Source: an uncultured Eubacteriales bacterium (GTDB lineage: Bacteria > Bacillota > Clostridia > Oscillospirales > UBA644). From it: DNA of 64,000 nt. Made by a program: the position numbers and the translations under genes. Location of the stretch: positions 62,001-126,000 of the forward strand of contig CAKSTW010000004.1 of the NCBI GenBank assembly GCA_934501435.1, written 5' to 3'. Positions 37,674-47,394 of this stretch are shown one piece after another. The notes beneath the pieces are model-generated. The model was given only the letters and a program-made list of their open reading frames with translations. It ran no database searches and was not told where the DNA came from. Position 1 is the stretch's first letter. Every line of letters begins with the position of its first letter.

Positions 37674-38321
37674 ATGAAAAAGAAACCGATAATTTTTCTC
37701 GGCGTGCTGTCAGCCGTTGTTCTTATTACGGTTCTGCTGTATATTTTCAACTATATTCCTCATAAGAAATACAGCAACGGCGATTTCGGAATAGAGACTT
37801 ATGTGAGCGATACCGATAAAGATAACGACGGGATCGACGATCAGACGGATATTCTGGATAATGTAAGAAGATATATTGCGACAAAGCCGAAATATAAAAG
37901 TAAATATTATGAAAACGGATATCCCGACGACGGGTACGGCGTCTGCACCGACGTCGTGGCTTTCGGGCTTAAGGACGCGGGATACGATCTGATGATGTCC
38001 GTAAACGAACATATCAGGGCAAACAGGCAGTTATACGGTATAGATATCATCGACAGAAACATTGATTTCAGAAGAGTCCGCAATTTGAGGATATATTTCG
38101 ACAGCACCGCAATTTCGCTGACAACAGATATAAACAAAAAAGAGGAATGGCAGGGCGGGGACATCGTCGTGTTTGAAAAACATATCGGGATAGTGTCCGA
38201 TAAAAGGAACAGAAACGGGATTCCTTTTGTCATTCACCATGCAAATCCGTATCAGAGAGATTACGAAGAAGACATACTGGAATACCGTAACGATATCGTC
38301 GGACACTACTGTATCTCTTAG
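37674..38321 (+). CDS. DUF1287 family membrane-anchored protein
   Basis: A 215-residue protein with one N-terminal membrane helix (about 6-26) and an extracytoplasmic DUF1287 domain. The family motif YGVCTDVVAFGLKDAGYDL near residue 80-100, NIDFRRVRNL and the WQGGDIVVFEKHIGIVSD segment are clear. The Cys in GVCTDV with the His in KHIGIV resembles a NlpC/P60-type catalytic pair, so a wall peptidase or amidase role is possible but unproven. DxDxDGxxD near 45-53 could bind calcium. Confidence 0.85.
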   Translation: MKKKPIIFLGVLSAVVLITVLLYIFNYIPHKKYSNGDFGIETYVSDTDKDNDGIDDQTDILDNVRRYIATKPKYKSKYYENGYPDDGYGVCTDVVAFGLKDAGYDLMMSVNEHIRANRQLYGIDIIDRNIDFRRVRNLRIYFDSTAISLTTDINKKEEWQGGDIVVFEKHIGIVSDKRNRNGIPFVIHHANPYQRDYEEDILEYRNDIVGHYCIS

Positions 38322-38350
38322 GTGGGACCCCGAAGAGCACATGAAAACGC

Positions 38351-38389
38351 AAAAGCACCGGATAATGCCGTCGCATATCCGGTGCTTTT
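38351..38389. terminator. Bidirectional terminator between convergent genes
   Basis: A 14-bp perfect stem AAAAGCACCGGATA / TATCCGGTGCTTTT with an 11-base loop; T tracts on both strands. It ends the DUF1287 gene (+) and proS (-). Confidence 0.85.
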
Positions 38390-38405
38390 AATGAATTATT
38401 GTGAT

Positions 38406-39839
38406 TTAATACGCTTTTCCCCAGTAGACAAGCGCTTTTGCGGGCTTTCCGCAGATGGGGCAGACGTCTCCGACAGGCTCTTCGCCGAACGGCATACATC
38501 TTGAGGTCGCCGTCGTGTCTTCCTTGACCTTCTTTTCGCAATTTTCGTCGCCGCACCACATCATTTTTACAAATCCGGGCTTCGTCGCGATATTTTCCTT
38601 GAATTCTTCGTATGTTCTCGCTTCGCTTATATGGCCTGCAAGGAATTTTTTCGCTTTTTCGAGCATATCCGCCTGCATTTTTTCAAGGAGCGCGCCGACC
38701 GTTTCTTCGAGGTTTTCAAACGGTATTTCGGTCTTTTCTCTCGTGTCGCGTCTGACGGCGGTAACGATACCCTTTTCGATATCCTTGGGACCTATTTCTA
38801 TACGGAGAGGAATACCCTTTATCTCCTGTTCCGAGAACTTCCAGCCGGGGCTCTTTTCGGAAAGGTCGCATTTGACGGCAAATCCCGCTTTTGCAAGTCT
38901 CTGTCTGATTTCTTCGGCTTTTTCGGAAACGCCTTCTTTATGCTGGGCGATGGGAACGACCGTTATCTGGGTCGGGGCAATTCTCGGCGGCAGGACAAGT
39001 CCGCTGTCGTCTCCGTGGACCATGATTATCGCGCCGATGATTCTTGTCGAAAGACCCCATGAGGTCTGATGAACGTAAGCAAGTTTATTGTCTTTGTCGG
39101 TATACTGAATGTCGAACGCACGGGCAAATCCGTCGCCGAAATAGTGGCTGGTGCCTGACTGCAGCGCTTTTCCGTCGTGCATAAGCGCCTCGATAGTGTA
39201 GGTGGCTTCCGCGCCCGCGAATTTTTCCTTGTCGGTCTTTCTCCCTTTAACTACGGGAATTGCAAGGTATTTTTCGACAAAATCCGCATAGACGTTGAGC
39301 ATCTGCTCGGTTCTCTTTACCGCTTCTTCGGCTGTCGCGTGGGCGGTGTGTCCCTCCTGCCACAAAAACTCTGCGCTGCGCAGAAACGGACGGGTGGTTT
39401 TTTCCCATCTTACAACGGAGCACCACTGATTGTAAAGTTTCGGCAGGTCTCTGTAAGAATGTATTATCTTCGAGTAAAAATCGCAGAAAAGCGTTTCGGA
39501 GGTCGGGCGGACGCAAAGTCTTTCTTCGAGTTTTTCGTTTCCGCCGTGGGTGACCCATGCGACTTCGGGCGCAAAGCCTTCGACATGGTCCTTTTCTTTC
39601 TGCAGAAGGCTTTCGGGAATGAACATAGGCATATATACGTTTTCAACGCCCGTCTCCTTGAACATTGCGTCGAGAGCGCGCTGAATGTTTTCCCATATAG
39701 CGTAGCCGTTCGGGCGAATTATCATGCAGCCCTTTATCTTTGAATATTCGATGAGTTCGGCTTTTTTTACGACGTCGGTATACCACTGTGCAAAGTCTTC
39801 GCTCATCGGCGTGATTTCTTTTACGAGTTTTTCAGCCAT
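38406..39839 (-). CDS. proS: Prolyl-tRNA synthetase, short (archaeal/eukaryotic) type
   Basis: A 477-residue class II synthetase of the type without an inserted editing domain. [16 protein letters not shown] (motif 2 neighbourhood), [21 protein letters not shown] and the THGG loop are present, and the C-terminal zinc domain has Cys in [19 protein letters not shown] and CPICGKP, ending with the conserved AY. This type is frequent in Clostridia and some other bacteria. It is monocistronic with its own promoter and no T-box. Confidence 0.96.
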   Translation of the reverse strand: MAEKLVKEITPMSEDFAQWYTDVVKKAELIEYSKIKGCMIIRPNGYAIWENIQRALDAMFKETGVENVYMPMFIPESLLQKEKDHVEGFAPEVAWVTHGGNEKLEERLCVRPTSETLFCDFYSKIIHSYRDLPKLYNQWCSVVRWEKTTRPFLRSAEFLWQEGHTAHATAEEAVKRTEQMLNVYADFVEKYLAIPVVKGRKTDKEKFAGAEATYTIEALMHDGKALQSGTSHYFGDGFARAFDIQYTDKDNKLAYVHQTSWGLSTRIIGAIIMVHGDDSGLVLPPRIAPTQITVVPIAQHKEGVSEKAEEIRQRLAKAGFAVKCDLSEKSPGWKFSEQEIKGIPLRIEIGPKDIEKGIVTAVRRDTREKTEIPFENLEETVGALLEKMQADMLEKAKKFLAGHISEARTYEEFKENIATKPGFVKMMWCGDENCEKKVKEDTTATSRCMPFGEEPVGDVCPICGKPAKALVYWGKAY

Positions 39840-39872
39840 TTTGATACGTCCTTTTTCTTGAATTCACCTGAT

Positions 39873-39901
39873 ATAATAGCACAAAAACGTGGAATTGTCA
39901 A
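39873..39901 (-). promoter_or_regulatory. Promoter of proS
   Basis: TTGACA (39901-39896), 17-base spacer, TATTAT (39878-39873). The leader is about 28 bases, too short for a T-box. Confidence 0.85.
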
Positions 39902-39933
39902 TCTTGCCGAGGATTTCAAAAAAAATTAAATAT

Positions 39934-40003
39934 TTAGGTGTATTTCACAATTACGCAGAGGACAATATGTGCAAATTGCACAATTCAGAAAAAAAACACC
40001 TAA
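39934..40003. promoter_or_regulatory. Nested inverted repeats between proS and the GH2 gene
   Basis: A perfect 15-base palindrome TGTGCAAATTGCACA at 39968-39982 lies between two further complementary arms, TTAGGTGT (39934-39941) and ACACCTAA (39996-40003). The palindrome has the form of a dimeric repressor or activator site. It is upstream of both divergent promoters. The regulator is unknown. Confidence 0.55.
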
Positions 40004-40043
40004 AAAATTTGCAATTATATCCCAAATTTATAACTTATTCATA

Positions 40044-40072
40044 TTGAAATTTGAAACGCCGTTTGCTATAAT
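40044..40072 (+). promoter_or_regulatory. Promoter of the GH2 lipoprotein gene
   Basis: TTGAAA at 40044-40049, 17-base spacer, TATAAT at 40067-40072. Transcription near 40079 leaves a leader of about 50 bases with TTGGAGG before the ATG. Confidence 0.85.
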
Positions 40073-40130
40073 ATATAATACATTAAACTGTATCGCTTAT
40101 TTACGGTTGATTTTTTTTGGAGGTCGTCAA

Positions 40131-43100
40131 ATGAAAAAAACGGTAAAGACTCTTCTTTCGTTTGTGCTGACTCTTGTTGTTATCTGCTCCCTTTCCGCCT
40201 GTTCAGGCGCTCTTTCGAATTCGGAGTGGAACAACGATATCAGTACTGTCCAGAGAAAGAAATCCGAGGCTCACAGCCCGCTTTCTTCCTACAAAACGGT
40301 TGAAGACGCAACCAAACTTTCCCTTAAAGACGAAAATAACTCAAACTATATGAGCCTCAACGGAACATGGGATTTCGCGTTCGTTACAAAAGTGACCGAT
40401 ATCCCGTCTTCTTTCGTTAAGGCTGCCTTTACGTCCGCTTCCGGCACCGTCACTCCCGGTTCCAAGGGAACCGCTGACGTTACGTGGGGCGAAATAACCG
40501 TGCCCGGCGTATGGGAAACGCAGGGCTACGGCAGCGCGGTCTATACTCCGCTCAGCCGTTATCCGTGGGATTCTTCCGTAACTCCCGCAAGCGCTCCCGA
40601 AAATAATGAGATAGGTCTTTACAGAAGAACTTTCGAGGTTCCGTCAGACTGGAACGGTCAGAGAGTCGCCATAAGTTTCGAAGGCGTTCAGTCCGCTTTT
40701 TACGTTTACGTAAACGGGAATCTTGCGGGTTATGCCGAGGACAGTTTCACGACCAAGGACTTTGACATAACGAAATTCGTAAAGGCGGGTCAGACGAACA
40801 CCGTCGCCGTTCAGGTCGTAAAATATACCGACGGAAGCTGGCTTGAAGCCGCCGATTCGGTCAAATACGGCGGTATTTACCGCGACGTATATCTTACCGC
40901 GTTCCCCGAAAAGAAAATAATGGACGTCGCTTTTGAGACCATTCTCAACGACGATATGTCCGCGGCGCTGCTCCAGACGACCGTTTCCGTCGCCGATTAT
41001 GCGGACAAGTCTTCTTCCGGACATTCCGTTAAAGTTTCGGTCTATGACGCCGACGGCAAACTCGTAAGCGAAGAGACCCAGCTCGGAACGACCGTAAAAT
41101 ACGCTTCCAAAAAAACCGCCAACCTTTATTATAAAGGAGAAATCGGAGGACGTGTAAACGTTTCGTCTCCCAAACTCTGGACTGCCGAAACTCCGTATCT
41201 CTACACCGCGGTCATCGCTCTTTATGACGAAAGCGGGAACCTTCTGGACGTCACGAACCAGAGAATAGGTATTCGTTCGCTTTCTCTTACGACCGACGAC
41301 GAGGGACATCAGACCCTTGCAATAAACGGCAAACGCATAGTTCTCTACGGCGTAAACTATAACGAACACGATCCCGAAACGGGACTTACTCTTTCCGAAG
41401 AGAAGATGCTTTCCGACATAAAGCTGATGAAAGAACTCAACATAAATGCGGTCCGCTCTCCCGGACGCGCGCTTTCGACGGCGTTCCTCGACCTTTGCGA
41501 CGAATACGGTATCTATGTCGTTGACGACGCCGCAGTTTCGAGTAATCCTTATTCCGATAAGGAAGATCAGTCCATTCCGGGCGATCAGTCGATATGGCAG
41601 ACCGCCACTCTCGACAGACTTATCAGCGTAATGGAAAGAGACAAGAACCGCGCGTCGGTAGTGGTCTGGTCAATAGCAAACCACTCCGGCAAAGGTTCGC
41701 AGCTGAACTTCCTCAAAACATATCTGCAGAAAAACGATTCCCGTCTTCTTATTTACGACGGCATGGAATCGGTTACCGATATAATGGTCGCTTACGACTG
41801 GGATATGTCGTCGATATACGACTATATTGAAACAACGGCGAATAAAAAGCCCGTTATCGTCCAGACCGACGCTTTGGGTCTTCTCAACGGCGCGGGCAAC
41901 GTAAGAAGTTACGTTGATCTCTTTATGAACAACGCGGCTCAGGGCGGCTTTTTGGCAAATTGGATCGACAACGCGACAAAGAGCGGCGACAGCCTTGTTT
42001 ATTCTTCCGACTCAAGCGACGGCTACCTTGCTCTCAAAGGTATTCTCAACGCGGACAGAACTTTGCAGTCCGATGCGGAAGAATTCCGCAGAGCATATTC
42101 TCCCGTTGCAATTTCCGCAGTGAACGCTTCCGCGGGAACTTTCAGGGTAACGAACAGAAATCTCTTTACTTCTCTTGACAACTACAAGATATCCTATGCT
42201 GTATATGCGGGAAACAACAAGGTTTCCGAAGGGGACGTCACGGGACTTAACGTCGCTCCCGGTGCTTCCGCCGAATTCACCGTTCCTTACGGCTCTCTTC
42301 AGGCAAACACCGAATACTTTGTGGATTTCACCGTAAAATACGCGACTTCTCCCGCGTGGGCGGACGGAAAAGACGTTACGGTAACCACCGAACAGTTCGA
42401 AATAACCGCATTTGCAACGACCCCGAAAACTTCCGTTTCGAACACTTCGGGAACCGCCTTTAACGCCACGTCCTTTGCAATTCCTAACGTAACGACTTCC
42501 GCGGTAAACGCAGCTCTCGGCGAATTCTATTTCGATAACTCTTCGCTTTCCGACCTCAACGCTTTCTATACGCTTTCTTACAGGATAATAGAAAACAACA
42601 CCCAGAAAGATTATGTAAAGAAGGAAACCGGCGAAACATGGAAATCTCCCGGAAAGGTAGTCCTCACGGAGGGTACTTACGCGGGCTTCTCCGTACCGGC
42701 AGGTTCTTCCGAATATAAAGTCAAAATTCCTTACGACGTAAACGGAGTTTCGACAGGCGAATACCTTGTCGAACTCACCCTCACGACAAAAGCCGCGATA
42801 GGCGATATCCCCGCAGGCTATGAGATAGTTTACACCTTCGATAAATCGAACCTCGGCTCGAATATACCGTTCAAACTCGATCCCGCAAGAACTCCCGTCG
42901 CGGTTGTTGACGAAAACGGAAAAGAAGTTCTCGACGAAGAAACACTCTATCCGCTGATGACGGGCGGCGACCCCGCTGAAAACACGAAAAAGGCTTACGA
43001 GCCGAAGAGTTATTTTGCGGAATATTCTTCCTTTATAAACCTTGATAACGGCAACGTTTCTATTTCGATAGATTCCTCCACCGGACTTATAACGAAATAC

Positions 43101-44999
43101 ACCGTCGGCGGCACCGACATCTTTGCCACGGGCTCGAATTCTCCGATAGGCAACTTCACCCGTCAGTCGACAGGCGGAGATATTGCGGGCGGATATTCGA
43201 CGACCGAAAACAAAGCGCTTCTCAATACGATAAGCAGTTCGACAGAGGGCAAAAACCTTGTCGGAAACGTCGTGACGACAAGAGTTTCAGACAGCCACTG
43301 GAAGGTTTCGGCAAAATACGCGCTTGCGTCTTACCCCTATGCTTCCTTTAAGAACGACGTCCTAAACGTCGACTATACCGTAACTTACGATATCTATGCG
43401 AACGGAGAGATCTCCGTTACCGTAACCTACGATTCTTCAATGGATCCGTCGGTCGATCCTTACGAACTTTCGAACGTCCTTACCCTTGCTTCGGGTTATG
43501 AGACCATGACGTGGTTCGGAAGAGGCCCCGGCGAAAGTTATTCCGATAAATTTGCGGATACGAGAGTCGGACTTTTCGAAAACGTCAAGATAAAAGATCA
43601 GCTTGAAGATTATCTTGCGATGACCGATTCCGGCAACAAATCCGACGTCCGCTGGGTCGCTCTCAAAAATGCTTCCGGCAACGGAGTTATGATATCAAGC
43701 GATACCGCAAACTTCGACCTCAACGTTTCGAAATGGTATCCGTGGGCGCAGGACGCTTACTCAAGAGATTATCTTGATAAGGACACCACCATCGTCAGAG
43801 TCATCGGCAAGGCAAGAGGCGTAAACTCCGGCAAACTCTCCGAATCGTTCTTCTACCTTAACGGCTCCTATATCAATCCGGGAACTCTTTACAGTTACAG
43901 TTACAAACTTTCCCCGATAACTTCTTCGACAGATCTTTCCGCTAAAGCGGCGGAAAAAGTCTCCGACGCAACTCCGCTTTCGACCGCGTCGAAGAGCATT
44001 GCTTCGGGAACGGCCTACGCTCTTAGAAACATTGCCGACGGCGATCTTTACCTTTCGTCCGACAGCGAAAAGGGCGTCGTGATGGCTGTGGGTAAAGGTT
44101 CCGCGAACCAGATCTGGACAAAAGAAGAGACACAGACAATGCTCCCGAACACCTTCGCTCTTAAGAACGTCGGCAAGAACAGTTATCTTACCGCGGTCGG
44201 CAACGACGCGAACGGGCTTGCGACCGAACTCGGTCTCGGCGCATATAACGGATATCTGTGGCAGAACTTCCTGCAGGATAACACCAACGAACTGTATGCG
44301 GCGCAGCTTTCCTACGCCCTTACTCCCGTTTCTTACGACAATGCTTTTTATCAGGGCTCGAGAATAGCGCTCATGCCCCGTGCTTCCCGTGAAGAGTCCG
44401 CATGGAAATTCGTCGAAACAGAGGGCGGATATCTTCTGCAGAACACCAAGACGGGCTACTACCTTACCGCGGCTGACAGCCTTACCTCAAGAACTTCGCT
44501 TATAGGCGAAATTCTCAACAGAACGAGAAATTACTCTCCGTCCGTTGACTGGGATCTCTATTCTTCGTTCTCGGGCGCTGCTGCCGGCGACAGAGGTACG
44601 GGCGACTGGGTCGCAACTTCTTCCACCGTGACTCTTTGGGATCTTCTTCCCGCGGCTTCCCAGAAATGGGTATTTACCGCTTCCGGAAACGGCTACACCG
44701 TTCAGAATACGGCAACGGGAAAATTCCTTGCGATCTCCGGCGGCAAACTTGTTGAAGCGGCTTCCGGAACCGTATTTACGGCAAGAGGAGAAAACGGAAA
44801 ATTCTATCTTTACGACGCTCAGTCGGGACTTGCTCTCACGGGTAAGAATTCGGCGGACGGAATGAAGATCGACGCTTCTCCGCTTAAATATGCGGCGTCT
44901 CAACTTTGGGATCTCGCCGCTGCGGGAGACCTCGCGATCAATATCGAAGCGGGCAACGGATGGTTCACCGTCGGTGCCGAGCAGACATTGAGCGAATAA
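40131..44999 (+). CDS. GH2 beta-galactosidase-like lipoprotein, probably catalytically inactive, with ricin-like C terminus
   Basis: A 1622-residue secreted lipoprotein (lipobox LSAC, Cys24). Layout: GH2 sugar-binding domain (about 70-260), GH2 Ig-like domain (to about 370), TIM-barrel-like domain (about 395-660), Ig-like stretches, a domain like the C-terminal LacZ sandwich (about 960-1270) and a ricin-type beta-trefoil-like region (about 1285-1622) with repeated YALRNI/YLLQNT/YTVQNT and QIW/QKW/QLW motifs. Aligned by eye with LacZ, the acid/base motif GNESGHG reads ANHSGKG (His518 for Glu) and the nucleophile region LCEYAH reads VQTDAL (Thr579 for Glu); the metal-site Glu and His of DEANIETHG are also replaced. 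So it probably binds glycans rather than cleaving them. An in-frame extension to 39969 lies upstream of the promoter and is rejected. Confidence 0.88.
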   Translation: MKKTVKTLLSFVLTLVVICSLSACSGALSNSEWNNDISTVQRKKSEAHSPLSSYKTVEDATKLSLKDENNSNYMSLNGTWDFAFVTKVTDIPSSFVKAAFTSASGTVTPGSKGTADVTWGEITVPGVWETQGYGSAVYTPLSRYPWDSSVTPASAPENNEIGLYRRTFEVPSDWNGQRVAISFEGVQSAFYVYVNGNLAGYAEDSFTTKDFDITKFVKAGQTNTVAVQVVKYTDGSWLEAADSVKYGGIYRDVYLTAFPEKKIMDVAFETILNDDMSAALLQTTVSVADYADKSSSGHSVKVSVYDADGKLVSEETQLGTTVKYASKKTANLYYKGEIGGRVNVSSPKLWTAETPYLYTAVIALYDESGNLLDVTNQRIGIRSLSLTTDDEGHQTLAINGKRIVLYGVNYNEHDPETGLTLSEEKMLSDIKLMKELNINAVRSPGRALSTAFLDLCDEYGIYVVDDAAVSSNPYSDKEDQSIPGDQSIWQTATLDRLISVMERDKNRASVVVWSIANHSGKGSQLNFLKTYLQKNDSRLLIYDGMESVTDIMVAYDWDMSSIYDYIETTANKKPVIVQTDALGLLNGAGNVRSYVDLFMNNAAQGGFLANWIDNATKSGDSLVYSSDSSDGYLALKGILNADRTLQSDAEEFRRAYSPVAISAVNASAGTFRVTNRNLFTSLDNYKISYAVYAGNNKVSEGDVTGLNVAPGASAEFTVPYGSLQANTEYFVDFTVKYATSPAWADGKDVTVTTEQFEITAFATTPKTSVSNTSGTAFNATSFAIPNVTTSAVNAALGEFYFDNSSLSDLNAFYTLSYRIIENNTQKDYVKKETGETWKSPGKVVLTEGTYAGFSVPAGSSEYKVKIPYDVNGVSTGEYLVELTLTTKAAIGDIPAGYEIVYTFDKSNLGSNIPFKLDPARTPVAVVDENGKEVLDEETLYPLMTGGDPAENTKKAYEPKSYFAEYSSFINLDNGNVSISIDSSTGLITKYTVGGTDIFATGSNSPIGNFTRQSTGGDIAGGYSTTENKALLNTISSSTEGKNLVGNVVTTRVSDSHWKVSAKYALASYPYASFKNDVLNVDYTVTYDIYANGEISVTVTYDSSMDPSVDPYELSNVLTLASGYETMTWFGRGPGESYSDKFADTRVGLFENVKIKDQLEDYLAMTDSGNKSDVRWVALKNASGNGVMISSDTANFDLNVSKWYPWAQDAYSRDYLDKDTTIVRVIGKARGVNSGKLSESFFYLNGSYINPGTLYSYSYKLSPITSSTDLSAKAAEKVSDATPLSTASKSIASGTAYALRNIADGDLYLSSDSEKGVVMAVGKGSANQIWTKEETQTMLPNTFALKNVGKNSYLTAVGNDANGLATELGLGAYNGYLWQNFLQDNTNELYAAQLSYALTPVSYDNAFYQGSRIALMPRASREESAWKFVETEGGYLLQNTKTGYYLTAADSLTSRTSLIGEILNRTRNYSPSVDWDLYSSFSGAAAGDRGTGDWVATSSTVTLWDLLPAASQKWVFTASGNGYTVQNTATGKFLAISGGKLVEAASGTVFTARGENGKFYLYDAQSGLALTGKNSADGMKIDASPLKYAASQLWDLAAAGDLAINIEAGNGWFTVGAEQTLSE

Positions 45000-45006
45000 A
45001 TATAAT

Positions 45007-45037
45007 TCCGGGGAAAATATTTTCCCCGGATTTTTTT
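45007..45037 (+). terminator. Intrinsic terminator of the GH2 gene
   Basis: A stem with TCCGGGGAAAA / TTTTCCCCGGA arms, then seven T residues. Confidence 0.9.
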
Positions 45038-45042
45038 ATCTG

Positions 45043-45071
45043 TTGACTTTGACTGTGTTTTCGTATATACT
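45043..45071 (+). promoter_or_regulatory. Promoter of the SPFH gene
   Basis: TTGACT at 45043-45048, 17-base spacer, TATACT at 45066-45071, only a few bases after the preceding terminator. Confidence 0.75.
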
Positions 45072-45100
45072 TTAAGTATCAATTTTACGGAGGTATATTC

Positions 45101-46108
45101 ATGGATACGATTATAGTTATGGATGTAATACTGATAATCATTGCTGCCATAGCGCTGCTCCTTATTTTTACAAACATACGGATAGTTCCCCAGGCGACGG
45201 AATTCGTCACCGAATTTCTCGGAAAATACAAGTCCACATGGTCCGCGGGACTTCACGTCAAAGTCCCGTTCCTTGAAAAAATATCGAAAAAAGTCACTCT
45301 CAAAGAGCAGGTCCTTGACTCTCCTCCGCAGCCCGTTATCACAAAGGATAACGTCACGATGCAGATAGACACCGTCGTTTATTTCAGAATTTTCGACGCG
45401 AAACTCTATGCTTACGGCGCGGTAAACCCGATAGGCGCGCTTGAAAACCTTACGGCGACGACCCTGCGTAATATCGTCGGCGAAATGGAGCTTGACGGAA
45501 CTCTTACTTCGAGAGATACGATAAACGGCAAAATGACCGAAATTCTTGACGAGGCGACCGACCAGTGGGGTATAAAAGTAAGCCGCGTCGAACTTAAAAA
45601 TATAATTCCGCCGGCGGAGATCCAGCGTTCAATGGAAAAACAGATGAAAGCCGAGCGCGACCGCCGCGAAACGCTTTTGCAGGCGGAAGGACACAAGGCG
45701 GCGGCGATAACCCGCGCAGAGGGCGATAAACAGGCGATGATACTTGCCGCAGAGGGCGAAAGAGACGCAAGAATTGCCCGCGCGGAGGGCGAGGCGAAGG
45801 CTATTTACCTTGCGAAAAAAGCGGAAGCCGACGGACTTCGCGCCCTGAAAGAAGCCGCTCCCGACGCCGCGGTTCTGGAACTTAAAAAATATGAAGCCCT
45901 TGTTTCCATGTCAGACGGTAAAGCCGCAAAGATAATCGTTCCGACCGACGCCGTGAATATGACGAAAGCAAACGTTCTCTTTTCCGAGACGACGGGACTC
46001 GGAAATCATACGGCAGAGGCTCCCGAAGAACCCGTTCCGGAAAAGGAAGACGAGTGCTGCGAGCGTTTTGAAAAGGAAGATAATTCCGGCGATAAGTACG
46101 AAGATTAA
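45101..46108 (+). CDS. SPFH/band-7 (stomatin-like) membrane protein
   Basis: A 335-residue protein of the slipin/QmcA type. One membrane helix (about 5-24) is followed by a band-7/PHB domain (about 25-180; VPQATEFVTEFLGKYKSTW, TKDNVTMQIDTVVYFRI), then an Ala/Glu/Arg-rich coiled coil (AEGDKQAMILAAEGERDARI repeats) and an acidic tail with CCERFEKEDN. The family makes large ring-like assemblies that organise membrane proteins and proteases. The partner gene often found beside it, NfeD, is not adjacent here. ACGGAGG precedes the ATG. Confidence 0.92.
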   Translation: MDTIIVMDVILIIIAAIALLLIFTNIRIVPQATEFVTEFLGKYKSTWSAGLHVKVPFLEKISKKVTLKEQVLDSPPQPVITKDNVTMQIDTVVYFRIFDAKLYAYGAVNPIGALENLTATTLRNIVGEMELDGTLTSRDTINGKMTEILDEATDQWGIKVSRVELKNIIPPAEIQRSMEKQMKAERDRRETLLQAEGHKAAAITRAEGDKQAMILAAEGERDARIARAEGEAKAIYLAKKAEADGLRALKEAAPDAAVLELKKYEALVSMSDGKAAKIIVPTDAVNMTKANVLFSETTGLGNHTAEAPEEPVPEKEDECCERFEKEDNSGDKYED

Positions 46109-46116
46109 ATAAATAG

Positions 46117-46141
46117 AGACCTCCCTTCGGGGAGGTCTTTT
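46117..46141 (+). terminator. Intrinsic terminator of the SPFH gene
   Basis: AGACCTCCC / GGGAGGTCT stem with a TTCG tetraloop, then TTT. Confidence 0.9.
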
Positions 46142-46660
46142 GCCGTATCGGCGGGTTATTATGTCGGTGCGGGCGGGAATTGCGAAAAGTATGGGGGACA
46201 GCACGAGGGGCAGGCAGAACGCGAAAAGGGAGCGTTCGGAGTTTATAGGGGTTGCGAAAAGTATAGGGATAACGCGCCGTGCGGAAAGTGTCTGTAAGAT
46301 AGTTACGGGCGGCGGCAATACCGAATGTCAGTTGTATGGCTCTGCGGCGGCGCGGTGCGGACGTTGTCCGCAAGAAAGGCATAGGAAAGCCCGTACTGGC
46401 TTTCCTATGCCTTTCTTCTTTCGCCGCGGCGAAAGTCCGCGCCGCCAAAAGACAGAGCGTTCGGAGGTATCGTTATGTTCATTGTTTTGCCGGCGACAAA
46501 GTTTTCTCGTGGTGCCGTCTCCCTGTCGCACTGCCCCCCCCGCGAAAGCCCGCGCCGCCTTCAATAGTTATGCCGCCGTCGGGGGAGCCCGGACGCTGTT
46601 TGATATACGGTTCCGCCGACAGGGGAGAGGGTGCGGCGTTCGAAGTCCGTTCTTCGTATT
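46142..46660. other. Intergenic stretch of 519 bases with repeats and hairpins, no supported gene
   Basis: The segment between the SPFH terminator and the sigE stop. The left part holds direct repeats of TTGCGAAAAGTAT (46180, 46252) with a related GCGAAAAG near 46221. The middle is the multi-hairpin element described separately. The right part repeats GAAAG-C/T-CCGCGCCGCC (46431 and near 46544). Open frames crossing it on both strands have no ribosome-binding sites and overlap sigE or the SPFH gene, so I do not call them. No promoter for a rightward gene is visible. Confidence 0.6.
46344..46446. other. Multi-hairpin structured element
   Basis: Within about 100 bases: an outer inverted repeat (GGCGGCGCGG at 46346-46355, with AC at 46361, pairing with GTCCGCGCCGCC at 46435-46446, one 5-base bulge), hairpin 1 GCGGAC-GTT-GTCCGC (46357-46371), hairpin 2 with a perfect 18-bp stem (46374-46391 with 46398-46415, loop CGTACT) and the 18-base palindrome CTTTCGCCGCGGCGAAAG (46418-46435). 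Hairpin 1 and the palindrome compete for a few bases with the outer stem. The layout is that of a folded RNA or a small hairpin-type mobile repeat; identity unknown. Confidence 0.6.
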
Positions 46661-47380
46661 CTAAACGATCTCTTCAAGTTCGGTTTTTAATTTCGACAGT
46701 ATCTTCTTTTCGAGCCTTGAGATATACGACTGCGAAATGTTGAGGAAATCGGCGACTTCCTTTTGCGTATATTCCCTGTTTCCCATAAGTCCGAACCGCA
46801 GTATCATAATTTCGCGTTCCCTGTCGGAAAGAGACATTACCGCGTTTTTTAATGCGGTGTGTTCGACTTCGTGCTCAAGGTTCTGTCCGACGGTGTCCCC
46901 GTCAGAGCCTAAAACGTCCGAAAGCAGAAGTTCGTTGCCGTCCCAGTCGGTATTAAGCGGTTCTTCGAGGGAAACTTCCGACTTTATATTCGAATTCTTG
47001 CGCAGATACATCAGAATTTCGTTTTCGATACATCTTGACGCATAAGTCGCAAGTTTTATCTTCTTTTCGGGACAAAAAGTGTTTACCGCCTTGATAAGAC
47101 CTATCGTGCCTATCGAAATCAGGTCTTCGATATGCACACCCGTGTTTTCAAATTTTTTCGCTATGTATACGACAAGGCGCAGATTGTGTTCTATAAGCGT
47201 TCTTTTCGCGCTCTCCGGCTCGTTTGTCAGCAGCAGAAATACTTTCTGCTCTTCGTCGGAGGAGAGCGGCGGCGGCAGTTTTTCCGGCCCGTTTATATAT
47301 AACAGCGGGTTGTCGGTAAACTTCAGTTTCCCGATCTTTATTATGAAACGTGCGAATATCAGTTTTAATCTGTTTTTCAT
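46661..47380 (-). CDS. sigE: Sporulation sigma factor SigE precursor
   Basis: A 239-residue pro-sigma factor, the first mother-cell-specific sigma of sporulation. About 27 N-terminal basic and hydrophobic residues ([20 protein letters not shown]) form the pro-sequence removed by SpoIIGA. Region 2 has [18 protein letters not shown] and [16 protein letters not shown]; region 4 has the helix-turn-helix [23 protein letters not shown]. It lies directly after spoIIGA (14-base gap), the conserved pairing, which sets it apart from SigK and SigG. GGGAG precedes the ATG. Confidence 0.96.
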   Translation of the reverse strand: MKNRLKLIFARFIIKIGKLKFTDNPLLYINGPEKLPPPLSSDEEQKVFLLLTNEPESAKRTLIEHNLRLVVYIAKKFENTGVHIEDLISIGTIGLIKAVNTFCPEKKIKLATYASRCIENEILMYLRKNSNIKSEVSLEEPLNTDWDGNELLLSDVLGSDGDTVGQNLEHEVEHTALKNAVMSLSDREREIMILRFGLMGNREYTQKEVADFLNISQSYISRLEKKILSKLKTELEEIV

Positions 47381-47394
47381 TTTCTTACTCCCTG

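Noticed and set aside
39969..40130. In-frame N-terminal extension of the GH2 protein
   Set aside because: It lies upstream of the promoter and would hide the lipoprotein signal peptide that starts at 40131.
45882..46743. Several open frames in the gap between the SPFH gene and sigE
   Set aside because: They overlap known genes or hairpins, have arginine-rich low-complexity sequence and lack start signals.
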